NCBI GenBank assembly: GCA_038249195.1
Contig: JBBRWM010000009.1
Location: 32,345-96,344 of the forward strand
Length of the DNA stretch: 64,000 bases
Source of the DNA: JAOUEA01 sp038249195
Lineage (GTDB): Bacteria; Actinomycetota; UBA4738; HRBIN12
Reading direction: 5' to 3'
Positions 43,233-50,225 of this stretch are shown here, in pieces. Position numbers and translations under genes: made by a program. The notes below the pieces were generated by a model that had not been told where the DNA came from, did not search any database, and worked only from the letters and a program-made list of their open reading frames with translations. Numbering within the stretch: the stretch's first letter is position 1; each line of letters opens with the position of its first letter.

Positions 43233-44495
43233 ATGGCGCTGGCACTCACCGACGAAGATCGCGCCGCGCTGGGCGGCGAGCGCGGCGAGGCTCGACGGCT
43301 CGCCATGCGGCTCGTGTGCACGCTCGCCGAGGTGATGGACGCCGACGGGCTGCTCGACGTGGTCGGCGCCCACATCGACGGCTGCCTCTACCACGGCCCC
43401 ACCGGCCTGGATTTCGCCCGACGTCTCGCGGACGCGGGCGGACGCGTCGTCGTCCCGACCACGCTCAACGTGTCCTCGCTGGATCTGCTCCACCCCGAAC
43501 TCGTCCACCTCGACCCCGGCACCTCGAACGAGGCGCGGATGCTGATGGACACGTACGTAGCGATGGGGTGCCGCCCCACGTGGACCTGCGCCCCCTACCA
43601 GCTCGCGGAGCGACCGGCGTTCGGTACGCAGGTTGCGTGGTCTGAGTCCAACGCCATCGTGTTCTGCAACTCGGTTCTGGGCGCGCGCACGGAACGCTAC
43701 GGGGACTTTATCGACATCTGCTGCGCGCTCACGGGACGCGCGCCTGCGGCCGGTCTGCACCTCGACGCGGGACGGCGTGCGCGCGCCGTGTTCCGCACCG
43801 ACCGCGCGCCCGCCCGCCTCCTGGAGGACCCGGTCGGCTTCGCCGCCGTGGGCCACGTCGTTGGCGCCACCACGGGGACCCTCGTGCCCGCGATCACGGG
43901 CCTCCCGCTCGACGCGACGGAGGACCACCTCAAGGCGCTCGGGGCCGCGGCCGCCTCCTCGGGTTCGGTCGCCATGTTCCACGCCGTGGGGATCACACCC
44001 GAGGCGCCCACGCTGGGGGCCGCGACGGGCGGACTCGCGCCGCAGATCGACGCAAGCCTCGTCGCCGAGGACCTGCGGGGCGCCCGGGATGCGCTGGGGT
44101 CCGTGCCCGCAGGCGCCGCCATCGGTTCCGTGAGCGTTGGGACCCCGCACTGTTCGGTCGCGGAGCTCGAACATCTCGCGGGGCTCCTCCGCGGCTCCGC
44201 ACCGAAGATCCCGTTCTTCGTCAACACGGGGCGCGACGTGCTCGCTGCCGCCGGCGAGCGCGGTGTCATGGCGGCCCTGGACGCGGCGGGGGTGACGGTC
44301 GTCACCGACACGTGCACCTACATCACACCCGTGATCATGGATCCGGGCGGAACCGTCATGACGAACTCCGCGAAGTGGGCCTGGTACGCGCCCGCCAACC
44401 TCGGGTTCTCCGTGGCCTTCGGCTCGCTGGCCGAGTGTGTCGCGAGCGCGGCCGCGGGCCGGGTCGTTCGGGACGAGGCGCGATGGCGTGACTGA
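43233..44495 (+). CDS. Aconitase X catalytic (large) subunit
   Basis: A 420-residue DUF521/AcnX protein. Characteristic stretches are DGCLYHG-like (IDGCLYHGPTGL), WSESNAIVFCNSVLGARTERYG, DICCALTGRAP and the C-terminal TDTCTYITPVI, which contribute Fe-S cysteines. Members include cis-3-hydroxy-L-proline dehydratase in bacteria and phosphomevalonate dehydratase in archaea. Here the small subunit is a separate, overlapping gene (8-base overlap). The exact substrate is not decided by the sequence; hydroxyproline dehydration is the better bacterial guess. No other mevalonate-pathway or hydroxyproline genes are in the window. Confidence 0.88.
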   Translation: MALALTDEDRAALGGERGEARRLAMRLVCTLAEVMDADGLLDVVGAHIDGCLYHGPTGLDFARRLADAGGRVVVPTTLNVSSLDLLHPELVHLDPGTSNEARMLMDTYVAMGCRPTWTCAPYQLAERPAFGTQVAWSESNAIVFCNSVLGARTERYGDFIDICCALTGRAPAAGLHLDAGRRARAVFRTDRAPARLLEDPVGFAAVGHVVGATTGTLVPAITGLPLDATEDHLKALGAAAASSGSVAMFHAVGITPEAPTLGAATGGLAPQIDASLVAEDLRGARDALGSVPAGAAIGSVSVGTPHCSVAELEHLAGLLRGSAPKIPFFVNTGRDVLAAAGERGVMAALDAAGVTVVTDTCTYITPVIMDPGGTVMTNSAKWAWYAPANLGFSVAFGSLAECVASAAAGRVVRDEARWRD

Positions 44496-44904
44496 GATCA
44501 GAACGCTCGCCCCCGGCCGGGGCCGAGGCCGAGCCCTGGTGCTGGACGATCCGCTGAGCATGTGGGGCGGCCTCGACCCGGCCGACGGGCACATCATCGA
44601 CGTGCACCACCCGCAGGTGGGCTCGGTGGTCACCGGCTGCGTGCTGCTGATGCCGACGGGCCGCGGGTCGTGTTCAAGCTCGTACGTCCTTGCCGAGTCG
44701 ATCCGGAGCGGGACCGGGCCGGCCGCGATCGTCCTGCTTGAGGCCGACCCCATCGTGGTGCTGGGCGCCCTGGTGGCCGACGAGCTCTACGGGCGCGCCG
44801 TCCCCGTGGTGGTGGCCGACGCCGACACCTATTCGCGGCTGCTCCCGGGGCGGGAGGTACGGGTCGTGGCCAACGCGGATGGCGCTTCGATCACGTGGGG
44901 ATAG
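44488..44904 (+). CDS. Aconitase X swivel (small) subunit
   Basis: A 138-residue DUF126 domain, the swivel half of aconitase X. It has LVLDDPLSMWGGLDPADG, then PTGRGSCSSSYVLAE (about residue 56), whose Ser-rich loop corresponds to the catalytic Ser region of AcnX enzymes. The GTG at 44488 overlaps the end of the large-subunit gene, so the two are translationally coupled. The C-terminus is ADGASITWG. Its end marks the last clearly intact gene before the anomalous region next to ssrA. Confidence 0.87.
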   Translation: MTEIRTLAPGRGRGRALVLDDPLSMWGGLDPADGHIIDVHHPQVGSVVTGCVLLMPTGRGSCSSSYVLAESIRSGTGPAAIVLLEADPIVVLGALVADELYGRAVPVVVADADTYSRLLPGREVRVVANADGASITWG

Positions 44905-45045
44905 CAGCCTCGCGACGGCGTGCATGGTTTCGGGCACCTTCCTGATCGACGACGAAGTGCTCCGCTCGACGGAGGCCCCCTCGTTCGCTCATGGCGACGC
45001 CTGCGGCGCCCTCGACGCGCAGGCGCAGCCCCTCAACTACGTCGA

Positions 45046-45447
45046 TCAGCGAGGAAGTCGATGAGCTCCCCGGGACTCTGGCGGCGGGACGATTTCCCAA
45101 CCGCCACGTCTCCACATCCAAGCGTGAGCGAACCGGTCGATGAATGGCGTGTGGTACCAGACACCCACCGTGGGATGAGGTCCACCCGAGGCACCGCTCC
45201 CCCCGGCGGCACCCAGTTCCATCCCGGTTGCACGCCTGAAGGGGAAACCCATCCTCCGGGTGAGGGAACGCGTTCTGACTCCGGCGGAGAGGACCCCCAC
45301 AGATCTGGGTGGGCGTTGCGGCCCTGGGAGAGGATGTTCGACAAGAGGGTCCGCTCGAGGCCGACAGGGGGCATCTGCTTCAGTTCCCGTCGATCGACCA
45401 GCGTAAAGGCTCGACCGTTCATGTCCCCAATCGCAGGGAGCTGGCAA
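45046..45447 (-). pseudogene. Possible gene remnant, C-terminal fragment
   Basis: The last 40 residues of this frame read GVWYHTPFIDRFAHAWMWRR and then GGWEIVPPP, an aromatic-rich run that looks like genuine protein, whereas the upstream part is low-complexity and probably out of frame. The neighbouring frame (45033-45974) holds another protein-like stretch, MTVIPTSFGNLQARLVRF to RTLLSNILSQGRNAHPD, at about 45290-45530. A +1 or -1 frameshift between the two would join them into a protein of roughly 130-150 residues. No family recognised. Confidence 0.35.
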
Positions 45448-45555
45448 TCGAGCACAGCCGTGCCGGTCCAGAAGCGGACGAGCCTGGCCTGAAGGTTGCC
45501 GAAGGAGGTCGGGATCACGGTCATTCCTGAGCCTAGGAGATCCCTCGCTGCCTCC

Positions 45556-45930
45556 TCAACCGCTTCGCAGATTCCTCGCCTCGAGCTCGCGCGTCCGCTC
45601 TTCCCAGTGGGAAGGACCCCCCTCCTGCACGCGCTCGGGGAGGGGCCGACGTCGCGGCGCCCATCCGGGAGGCGGCTTCGACCCGGCAGGCCCAAATGCG
45701 ACCCAGCCGGGACCCTTGGCCCAAAACGCACCGCGCTTCGTCCGAGGTCGGCTCTTCTCCTGGTTCTGTCGAACGTAGGCCTCTGCGGGCCGAACGAGCT
45801 TGAGCAAGAGCAACCGGGCCATCTCCTCGAGGATAGAGGCAGATCGGCGTCGCCGGAAGACGGCCAAGAGCAGGAGGTCCGCCGCCGTCCAGGAGGCAAC
45901 GTGCGCATGACTCGCGCACCATCTGCGCAT
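45556..45930 (-). CDS. Hypothetical small protein, doubtful
   Basis: A 124-residue frame starting with ATG. It includes ILEEMARLLLLKLVRPAEAY and a Gly/Pro/Arg-rich tail. It is in the same frame as the 45046-45447 fragment but separated by stops. No family is recognised and no ribosome-binding site is evident. It may be a fragment of the same decayed gene. Confidence 0.25.
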   Translation of the reverse strand: MRRWCASHAHVASWTAADLLLLAVFRRRRSASILEEMARLLLLKLVRPAEAYVRQNQEKSRPRTKRGAFWAKGPGWVAFGPAGSKPPPGWAPRRRPLPERVQEGGPSHWEERTRELEARNLRSG

Positions 45931-46029
45931 GGCGGCGTGCTTCTTCTGAGGATCCTTACCAGGCCTTGTCCCATTCTCGACCTCTACCGACTCCGATACC
46001 CGGTGCTTGATAGGTCTCAGTGAGCTCGG

Positions 46030-47058
46030 TCAGGCGACAGTCTGCTCGGATTCCATCTCGGGCGTGTAACGACCTTGTCGGGCGGCGGCATTGTTCTGCG
46101 CCCGTTGAAGGAACTGAGCTTGACCCGTCGCCACCCCATCGGGCGAGCCTCCCCAACTTCGCAACGCCGAATCCAACAGCGCGCGTCCGAAGGAGAAGGT
46201 CAGCTGCCACGGCAGGTCGCCACGGGTGTTCATTGCGTTCAGATTCGTCGTCGCCTCCAATTCTGACTGTCCTCCCGAAAGGAACGCTACCCCCGGAACC
46301 GCGGGTGGAAGGACCTGCTCGAGGCACTCGATTGTCGCGGCGGCAACGTCGTCAGGCGAATACCCCACCGAGGATCGCTTCCCAGGCATGACCATGTTCG
46401 TCTTCAACACGAGGCAATCGAGTTGCACACGATGAGTGGAGAGTTCACGCATGAGCGAGCCGAGGGTCCTCCTCGTGGCCTCGAACGACTCGTCGAACCC
46501 GTGTTCCCCGTCCATCAGGACCTCAGGCTCCACCAACGGAACCAGTCCTGCCTGCTGAGACAGCGCCGCGACGCGGGCGAGCAACTGGGTGTTGATCTCG
46601 ATTGCTACGTCCGTCGGAAGTCCCGGGCCGATCGCGATTACGGCTCGCCACTTCGTGAACGCAACCCCTTGCTCCTTGAACGTTGGCAGCGACTGCTGCA
46701 GCCCATCGAGGCCCTCTGTGTAAACCTCATCCGGGAAGAAAGGGATCTGCTTGTTGCCAGTCCCTACCTTCACACCTGGCAAGATGCCGCGATCCGTCAA
46801 GAGGCGCAGGAATGGCTCCCGTGCAGACGTCGCGTGTCGAGTGCTCTCCTCGAACAGGATTACGCCACTGATATATCGTTCGATATCGGGAGTCGTGAAG
46901 AGCATCTCCCGATAGGCCCGCCGAAGCTCCTCCGTGGATTCAAGGCCGATGGCTTCGAAGCGCTTCTTCATGGTGGGCAGGCTTTCGTCGGCGGCCAGCA
47001 CGCCGCCCGTGGCCCCGACCAGTCTCTTCGCCACATCCGCAAGGTCAGATTGCGTCAC
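46030..47058 (-). CDS. Class I fructose-bisphosphate aldolase
   Basis: Schiff-base aldolase cleaving fructose-1,6-bisphosphate, 342 residues. GGVLAADESLPTM is the family N-terminus, KWRAVI holds a substrate Lys (about residue 137), LVLKTNMVMPG the Schiff-base Lys (about 220) and FLSGGQSE the phosphate loop. The start is GTG at 47058 with GGAGG 6 bases upstream. Its base composition is unlike its neighbours (two hand-counted 60-base lines gave 53% GC, one 60%, against 67-73% nearby) and it sits alone between degraded sequence and ssrA, suggesting acquisition by transfer. The gene itself looks intact. Confidence 0.93.
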   Translation of the reverse strand: MTQSDLADVAKRLVGATGGVLAADESLPTMKKRFEAIGLESTEELRRAYREMLFTTPDIERYISGVILFEESTRHATSAREPFLRLLTDRGILPGVKVGTGNKQIPFFPDEVYTEGLDGLQQSLPTFKEQGVAFTKWRAVIAIGPGLPTDVAIEINTQLLARVAALSQQAGLVPLVEPEVLMDGEHGFDESFEATRRTLGSLMRELSTHRVQLDCLVLKTNMVMPGKRSSVGYSPDDVAAATIECLEQVLPPAVPGVAFLSGGQSELEATTNLNAMNTRGDLPWQLTFSFGRALLDSALRSWGGSPDGVATGQAQFLQRAQNNAAARQGRYTPEMESEQTVA

Positions 47059-47386
47059 TGTTGCCTCCGTCGCCTGAGGGCCTGCTCACTCTACCAATGC
47101 CTCTCCTGCGGATGACGCTCGGCGCATCGGCGCCACGCGCCACGAGGATCGACAGGCAGCGGCCCTTCGTGGCGTCGGGGAAGAGAGCGCCGAGCAGGAC
47201 CGTTCTCCCTTCACCAAGATCGCCCCGGGCCGTCGGGTGGTCGAAGAGCTCGCGTCCGCCAAGTTGCGCCTGCAAGCTGTCCTCATGACGGATGAGGATC
47301 TTCCGGAGGTCGACGTTCCCTGTGGCGAAGCCCGCTCTCAGACCAAACCGGCTCGCAGGAGAACGCGCCCATAGAAGCGGCGACAA
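47045..47386 (-). CDS. Hypothetical protein or fragment upstream of the aldolase
   Basis: A 113-residue frame whose end overlaps the aldolase start. The middle (ILIRHEDSLQAQLGGRELF and DHPTARGDLGEGRTVLL) looks like real protein, and loosely recalls the N-terminus of DUF6602-type proteins (HPxxxGxxxE pattern). The similarity is weak and the remainder does not follow. It may be the start of a truncated gene in the island. The ATG at 47386 lacks a clear ribosome-binding site. Nothing else is seen in 47387-47561. Confidence 0.25.
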   Translation of the reverse strand: MSPLLWARSPASRFGLRAGFATGNVDLRKILIRHEDSLQAQLGGRELFDHPTARGDLGEGRTVLLGALFPDATKGRCLSILVARGADAPSVIRRRGIGRVSRPSGDGGNSDAI

Positions 47387-47561
47387 GCAGGAGGTTCGGA
47401 CATGGTCGTGCCCGACGCCGACTTCGTGCGGGTCTCAGCGAACGAGACGGCACCACCGAAACGACAGCGGGAAGGGAGCACGTGCACGCTCGCCCAAGAG
47501 AAGACAGCGGCCGAAGATGGGTCTGCAGGCGACCGCGCTCGACCCGCGCCGGAGCAGTTTC

Positions 47562-47580
47562 TGTGACCAGATTGTGACCA
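47562..47580. repeat. Two direct repeats next to the ssrA 3' end
   Basis: TGTGACCA occurs at 47562-47569 and again at 47573-47580, 11 bases apart (about one helical turn), 34 bases from the CCA end of tmRNA. Paired short direct repeats beside an attachment site are typical of tyrosine-recombinase arm sites; no integrase gene is visible, so this is only suggestive. Confidence 0.4.
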
Positions 47581-47613
47581 CATCGTCGTTCGCGGCGCTC
47601 TCATGGATGTTCG

Positions 47614-47967
47614 TGGTGGAGGTGGCGGGAATCGAACCCGCGTCCCTAGGCGACCGACTGGGGCTTCTCCGGGCGCAGCCAGGTGGAGAGATCTCGGCTC
47701 GGGGCTCCCACCGGCAGAGGACCCTTCGCCCAGCCCGGGTGCGATGTCCCTGCGCGGCCCCCGGACGGAGCCGTGCAGGTGAGCCTGCTCACGACGCCCA
47801 TCCCTCGGTCACAGGCGGCCCGAGGGGGGCGGCTACCTAACTAGTTAGGCAGCGAGCGCGTAGTTGTCGTTGGCGCTTGTGTTTGGTCCGGCGTTTAACG
47901 TGACATCCGGGATCACGGCCCGCTTCCCCCAGACGATGAACGTCCAGGTCGAAGCCAGTACACCCCC
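47614..47967 (-). ncRNA. ssrA: Transfer-messenger RNA (tmRNA)
   Basis: A 354-base tmRNA that rescues stalled ribosomes. The mature 5' end GGGGGTGTACTGGCTTCGAC begins at 47967 and the 3' end, CACCTCCACCA, is at 47614. They form a 7-bp acceptor stem with one G-U pair. The T-arm GGTTCGATTCC precedes it. The reading frame encodes the proteolysis tag AGPNTSANDNYALAA (first residue uncertain), with the stop TAA at 47847-47845 followed by an in-frame TAG two codons later. CCA is encoded. The gene sits 91 bases downstream of smpB, whose product is its partner protein. Confidence 0.96.
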
Positions 47968-47986
47968 ATATGCAGTTGTCCACCGA

Positions 47987-47992
47987 AGTATA
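47987..47992 (-). promoter_or_regulatory. -10 element of the ssrA promoter
   Basis: TATACT on the - strand, about 20 bases before the mature 5' end, is a near-consensus -10. The -35 region 17 bases upstream (CAAGGC) is weak. A separate promoter for ssrA within the smpB-ssrA gap is thus likely. Confidence 0.55.
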
Positions 47993-48058
47993 CGGTCTGC
48001 CCCCGACGCGCCTTGAGGGGGGTACGCCGCGACCCGCGGCCCGCGTGGCTCCCCCGGA

Positions 48059-48529
48059 TCAGCGCCGGCGGTTCGCCGCCTGCAGCATCTCCCGCTCGGC
48101 GTCGCGTTTGGCGATCGATTGCCGCTTCTCGAACTGCCGCTTGCCCTTTCCCACACCGAGCTCGACCTTGGCCATCCCGTGCGTGAAGTACACCCGAAGC
48201 GGGATCAGGGCCAGCCGCTGCTCGTCCTGCAGCTCCGCCAGATGCGCGATCTCGCGCCGATGCAAGAGCAGCTTCCGCGGGCGCATGGGGAGGTGCTTCT
48301 TGGTGTCGCCCTGCTCGTAGGGCGGGACGTGCATGCCCTCGAGCCAGATCTCGCCACCGCGCGTCCGCGCGTAGGCCTCAGTGAGGCTCGCGCGACCTCC
48401 CCGCAGCGATTTCACCTCGTCGCCGGTGAGGACGATGCCGCACTCCAGCGTCTCGGCGATGGCGTAGTCGTGACGCGCCTTTCGATTCGACGCCACCACC
48501 CGCTCGCCGTCGTCGCTCCGCGGACTCAT
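48059..48529 (-). CDS. smpB: SsrA-binding protein SmpB
   Basis: RNA-binding protein that delivers tmRNA to stalled ribosomes; 156 residues. ASNRKARHDYAIAETLECG is the family N-terminus, GTDEVKSLR-like (LTGDEVKSLRGGRASL) and HLPMRPRKLLLHRREI follow, and the basic C-terminal tail GKGKRQFEKRQSIAKRDAER carries the decoding-centre contacts. I use the ATG at 48529; an upstream in-frame extension runs into ftsX. It is 11 bases downstream of ftsX and directly upstream of ssrA. Confidence 0.96.
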   Translation of the reverse strand: MSPRSDDGERVVASNRKARHDYAIAETLECGIVLTGDEVKSLRGGRASLTEAYARTRGGEIWLEGMHVPPYEQGDTKKHLPMRPRKLLLHRREIAHLAELQDEQRLALIPLRVYFTHGMAKVELGVGKGKRQFEKRQSIAKRDAEREMLQAANRRR

Positions 48530-48540
48530 GCGGTTCGCGC

Positions 48541-49452
48541 CTAGACGTCGAGGAAGCGTCGCATCCCGACCGTGCCCGCAACGACGGCCACGAAGGCCGC
48601 CGCGATGGCGACCCACGGGATGATGACGAGGAGGTCGGTGTTCTTCACGAGCGGCACGAACGCGATATCGCCGCGCAGGCTGTCGATGCCCCACACCTTG
48701 ACGAGGAACAGCGCGAGCGTGGCGAGGAACGCTCCCGCGAGCGCTTCGACGAGGCCCTCGATCAGGAAGGGCACCCGGATGCGCCAGTTGGTGGCCCCCA
48801 CGAGCCGCATGACGCCGATCTCCCGCCGTCGCGCGAACATCCCCATCCGCAGGGTGTTCGCCACGAGCACGATGGCGAAGACGAGCATCACGACGGCGAG
48901 CGCCCCCAGCACGATCTTGAGCACGCTCGTGATGGCGTTGAGTCGGTTCAGGACCTGCCGGTAATCGGCCACGTTCTTCACGCCGGCTTCCGCGCACACG
49001 ATCTGGTTCTGGGCGTTCGGCTCGCACGAGAGCGCGGCCGTGACCTGGTCGTAGAGCGCCGGATCCGACAGCTTCACCCGCAGCGATGTGGGGATCACCT
49101 TCTCGCAGTCGACGTTCTCCGTGAACGTGGGCTGGTTCGCGAACAGCGTTTCGAACTGTGAGCACGTCTTGGTCTTGTCCCAGTACTCCACGGCGTCGAC
49201 GGCCGCGAGGCCGGTGAGCTTGTCCTGGATGTGCGCGACCGTGTCGGGCTTGGCAGGATCGTTGAGGTAGACGGCCACTTGCACGTTGCCCGTCCACGCC
49301 TCGATGACGAGGTTGAACTCGCGCGTGATCAACAGGGCCAGACCGAAGAGGAAGAGCGCGATGAAGGCCGTCACCACCGCGGCGAAGGCCACGACGGGAT
49401 TCCGGCGCAGCCCCGTCGCCGTCTCGCGGAAGTAGTAGTCGATCCGGGCCAT
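48541..49452 (-). CDS. ftsX: Cell-division membrane protein FtsX
   Basis: Permease-like subunit of the FtsEX complex that controls peptidoglycan hydrolases at division. It has 303 residues, four helices (about 22-45, 180-205, 228-255, 270-295) and a large extracellular loop (about 46-175) with three or four cysteines (KTCSQFE, VDCEKV, LSCEPN, VCAEAG) that may form disulfides. MFARRREIGVMRLVGAT is the conserved cytoplasmic motif. Its ATG overlaps the ftsE stop by one base (TGATG). The usual hydrolase partner gene is not in the window. Confidence 0.95.
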   Translation of the reverse strand: MARIDYYFRETATGLRRNPVVAFAAVVTAFIALFLFGLALLITREFNLVIEAWTGNVQVAVYLNDPAKPDTVAHIQDKLTGLAAVDAVEYWDKTKTCSQFETLFANQPTFTENVDCEKVIPTSLRVKLSDPALYDQVTAALSCEPNAQNQIVCAEAGVKNVADYRQVLNRLNAITSVLKIVLGALAVVMLVFAIVLVANTLRMGMFARRREIGVMRLVGATNWRIRVPFLIEGLVEALAGAFLATLALFLVKVWGIDSLRGDIAFVPLVKNTDLLVIIPWVAIAAAFVAVVAGTVGMRRFLDV

Positions 49453-50129
49453 CAGCTGTAAACCCCGCGGGATTGGTCCCGGATGACGTGGCCCTTGTCG
49501 AGCTCCACCACGCGCTTGCGCATCGCGTCGACGATGGCCTGGTCATGCGTCGCCATCACGACGGTGGTGCCGATCCGGTTGACCTTGTCCAGCAACCGCA
49601 TGATGTCGACGGAGGTGTTCGGGTCGAGGTTGCCGGTGGGCTCGTCTGCGAGCAGGACCAGCGGCCGATTCACGCACGCCCGCGCGATGGACACGCGCTG
49701 CTGCTCACCGCCCGAGAGCTCGTCGGGATAGTTCTGGAGCTTGTCGCCCAGGCCCACGTAGTCGAGGATCTCGGGCACGCGCTGGTCGATCACGTTCCGC
49801 GGCTTCCCGATGACCTCGAGCGCGAAGGCCACGTTCTCGAACACGGTCTTGTCGGTGAGGAGCTTGTAGTCCTGGAAGACGGTGCCGACGTTGCGACGGA
49901 GCTTCGGGACGTCCCAGCTGGACATCTTCCCGAGGTTCTTGCCGCCCACGTAGATGCTGCCCTTGGTGGATTCCTCCTCCTTGATCAGGAGCCGGATCAT
50001 GGTCGACTTGCCGGATCCCGATTGGCCGACGATGAAGACGAACTCGCCCTTCTCCACCTCGACGTCGACGTCCTCGAGAGCCGTGACGCCGTTCTTGTAG
50101 GTTTTCGATACGCGCTGAAGACTGATCAT
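49452..50129 (-). CDS. ftsE: Cell-division ATP-binding protein FtsE
   Basis: ABC ATPase of the FtsEX complex, 225 residues. Walker A is GQSGSGKST, the signature LSGGEQQRVSIARA, Walker B LVLLADEPTGNLDP and the switch ATHDQ. The N-terminus MISLQRVSKTYKNGVTALEDV is typical. It follows the membrane spermidine-synthase-like gene by 96 bases, where a possible -10 (TAGGGT) occurs, and precedes ftsX with coupled translation. Confidence 0.95.
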   Translation of the reverse strand: MISLQRVSKTYKNGVTALEDVDVEVEKGEFVFIVGQSGSGKSTMIRLLIKEEESTKGSIYVGGKNLGKMSSWDVPKLRRNVGTVFQDYKLLTDKTVFENVAFALEVIGKPRNVIDQRVPEILDYVGLGDKLQNYPDELSGGEQQRVSIARACVNRPLVLLADEPTGNLDPNTSVDIMRLLDKVNRIGTTVVMATHDQAIVDAMRKRVVELDKGHVIRDQSRGVYS

Positions 50130-50165
50130 GGACGGCCTTGGGAGTCGGGGAGGGGGACCGTCAGC

Positions 50166-50171
50166 ACCCTA
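50166..50171 (-). promoter_or_regulatory. Possible -10 element upstream of ftsE
   Basis: TAGGGT on the - strand, 37 bases before the ftsE ATG, fits the actinobacterial TANNNT -10. The -35 region is not convincing, so ftsEX could also be read from upstream genes. Confidence 0.3.
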
Positions 50172-50225
50172 CCAGAGACCTTTCGAGAACTCGTGAAGGT
50201 TCGCCGCGAACTGCGGACAGGCCGC

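Larger units (their letters stand above)
44905..46029. other. Low-coding region with broken frames beside class I aldolase
   Basis: About 1.1 kb with no convincing intact gene. Reading frames exist on both strands (313 residues at 45033-45974 on -, 175 at 45496-46023 on +), but their composition is poor and they overlap. The most protein-like stretches are on the - strand in two different frames, listed separately. Base composition is less GC-rich than the flanks. Best read as the remains of decayed genes. Confidence 0.5.

Noticed and set aside
44905..46029. Search for a duplicated ssrA 3' end as an attachment site
   Set aside because: No stretch repeating the tmRNA end was found by eye; a GGCGGGACGATTTCCC segment at 45080 resembles it only by chance.
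47614..47680. tRNA-like T-arm sequence (GGTTCGATTCC)
   Set aside because: It belongs to the tRNA-like end of tmRNA: there is no anticodon arm, and the 5' half is 300 bases away.
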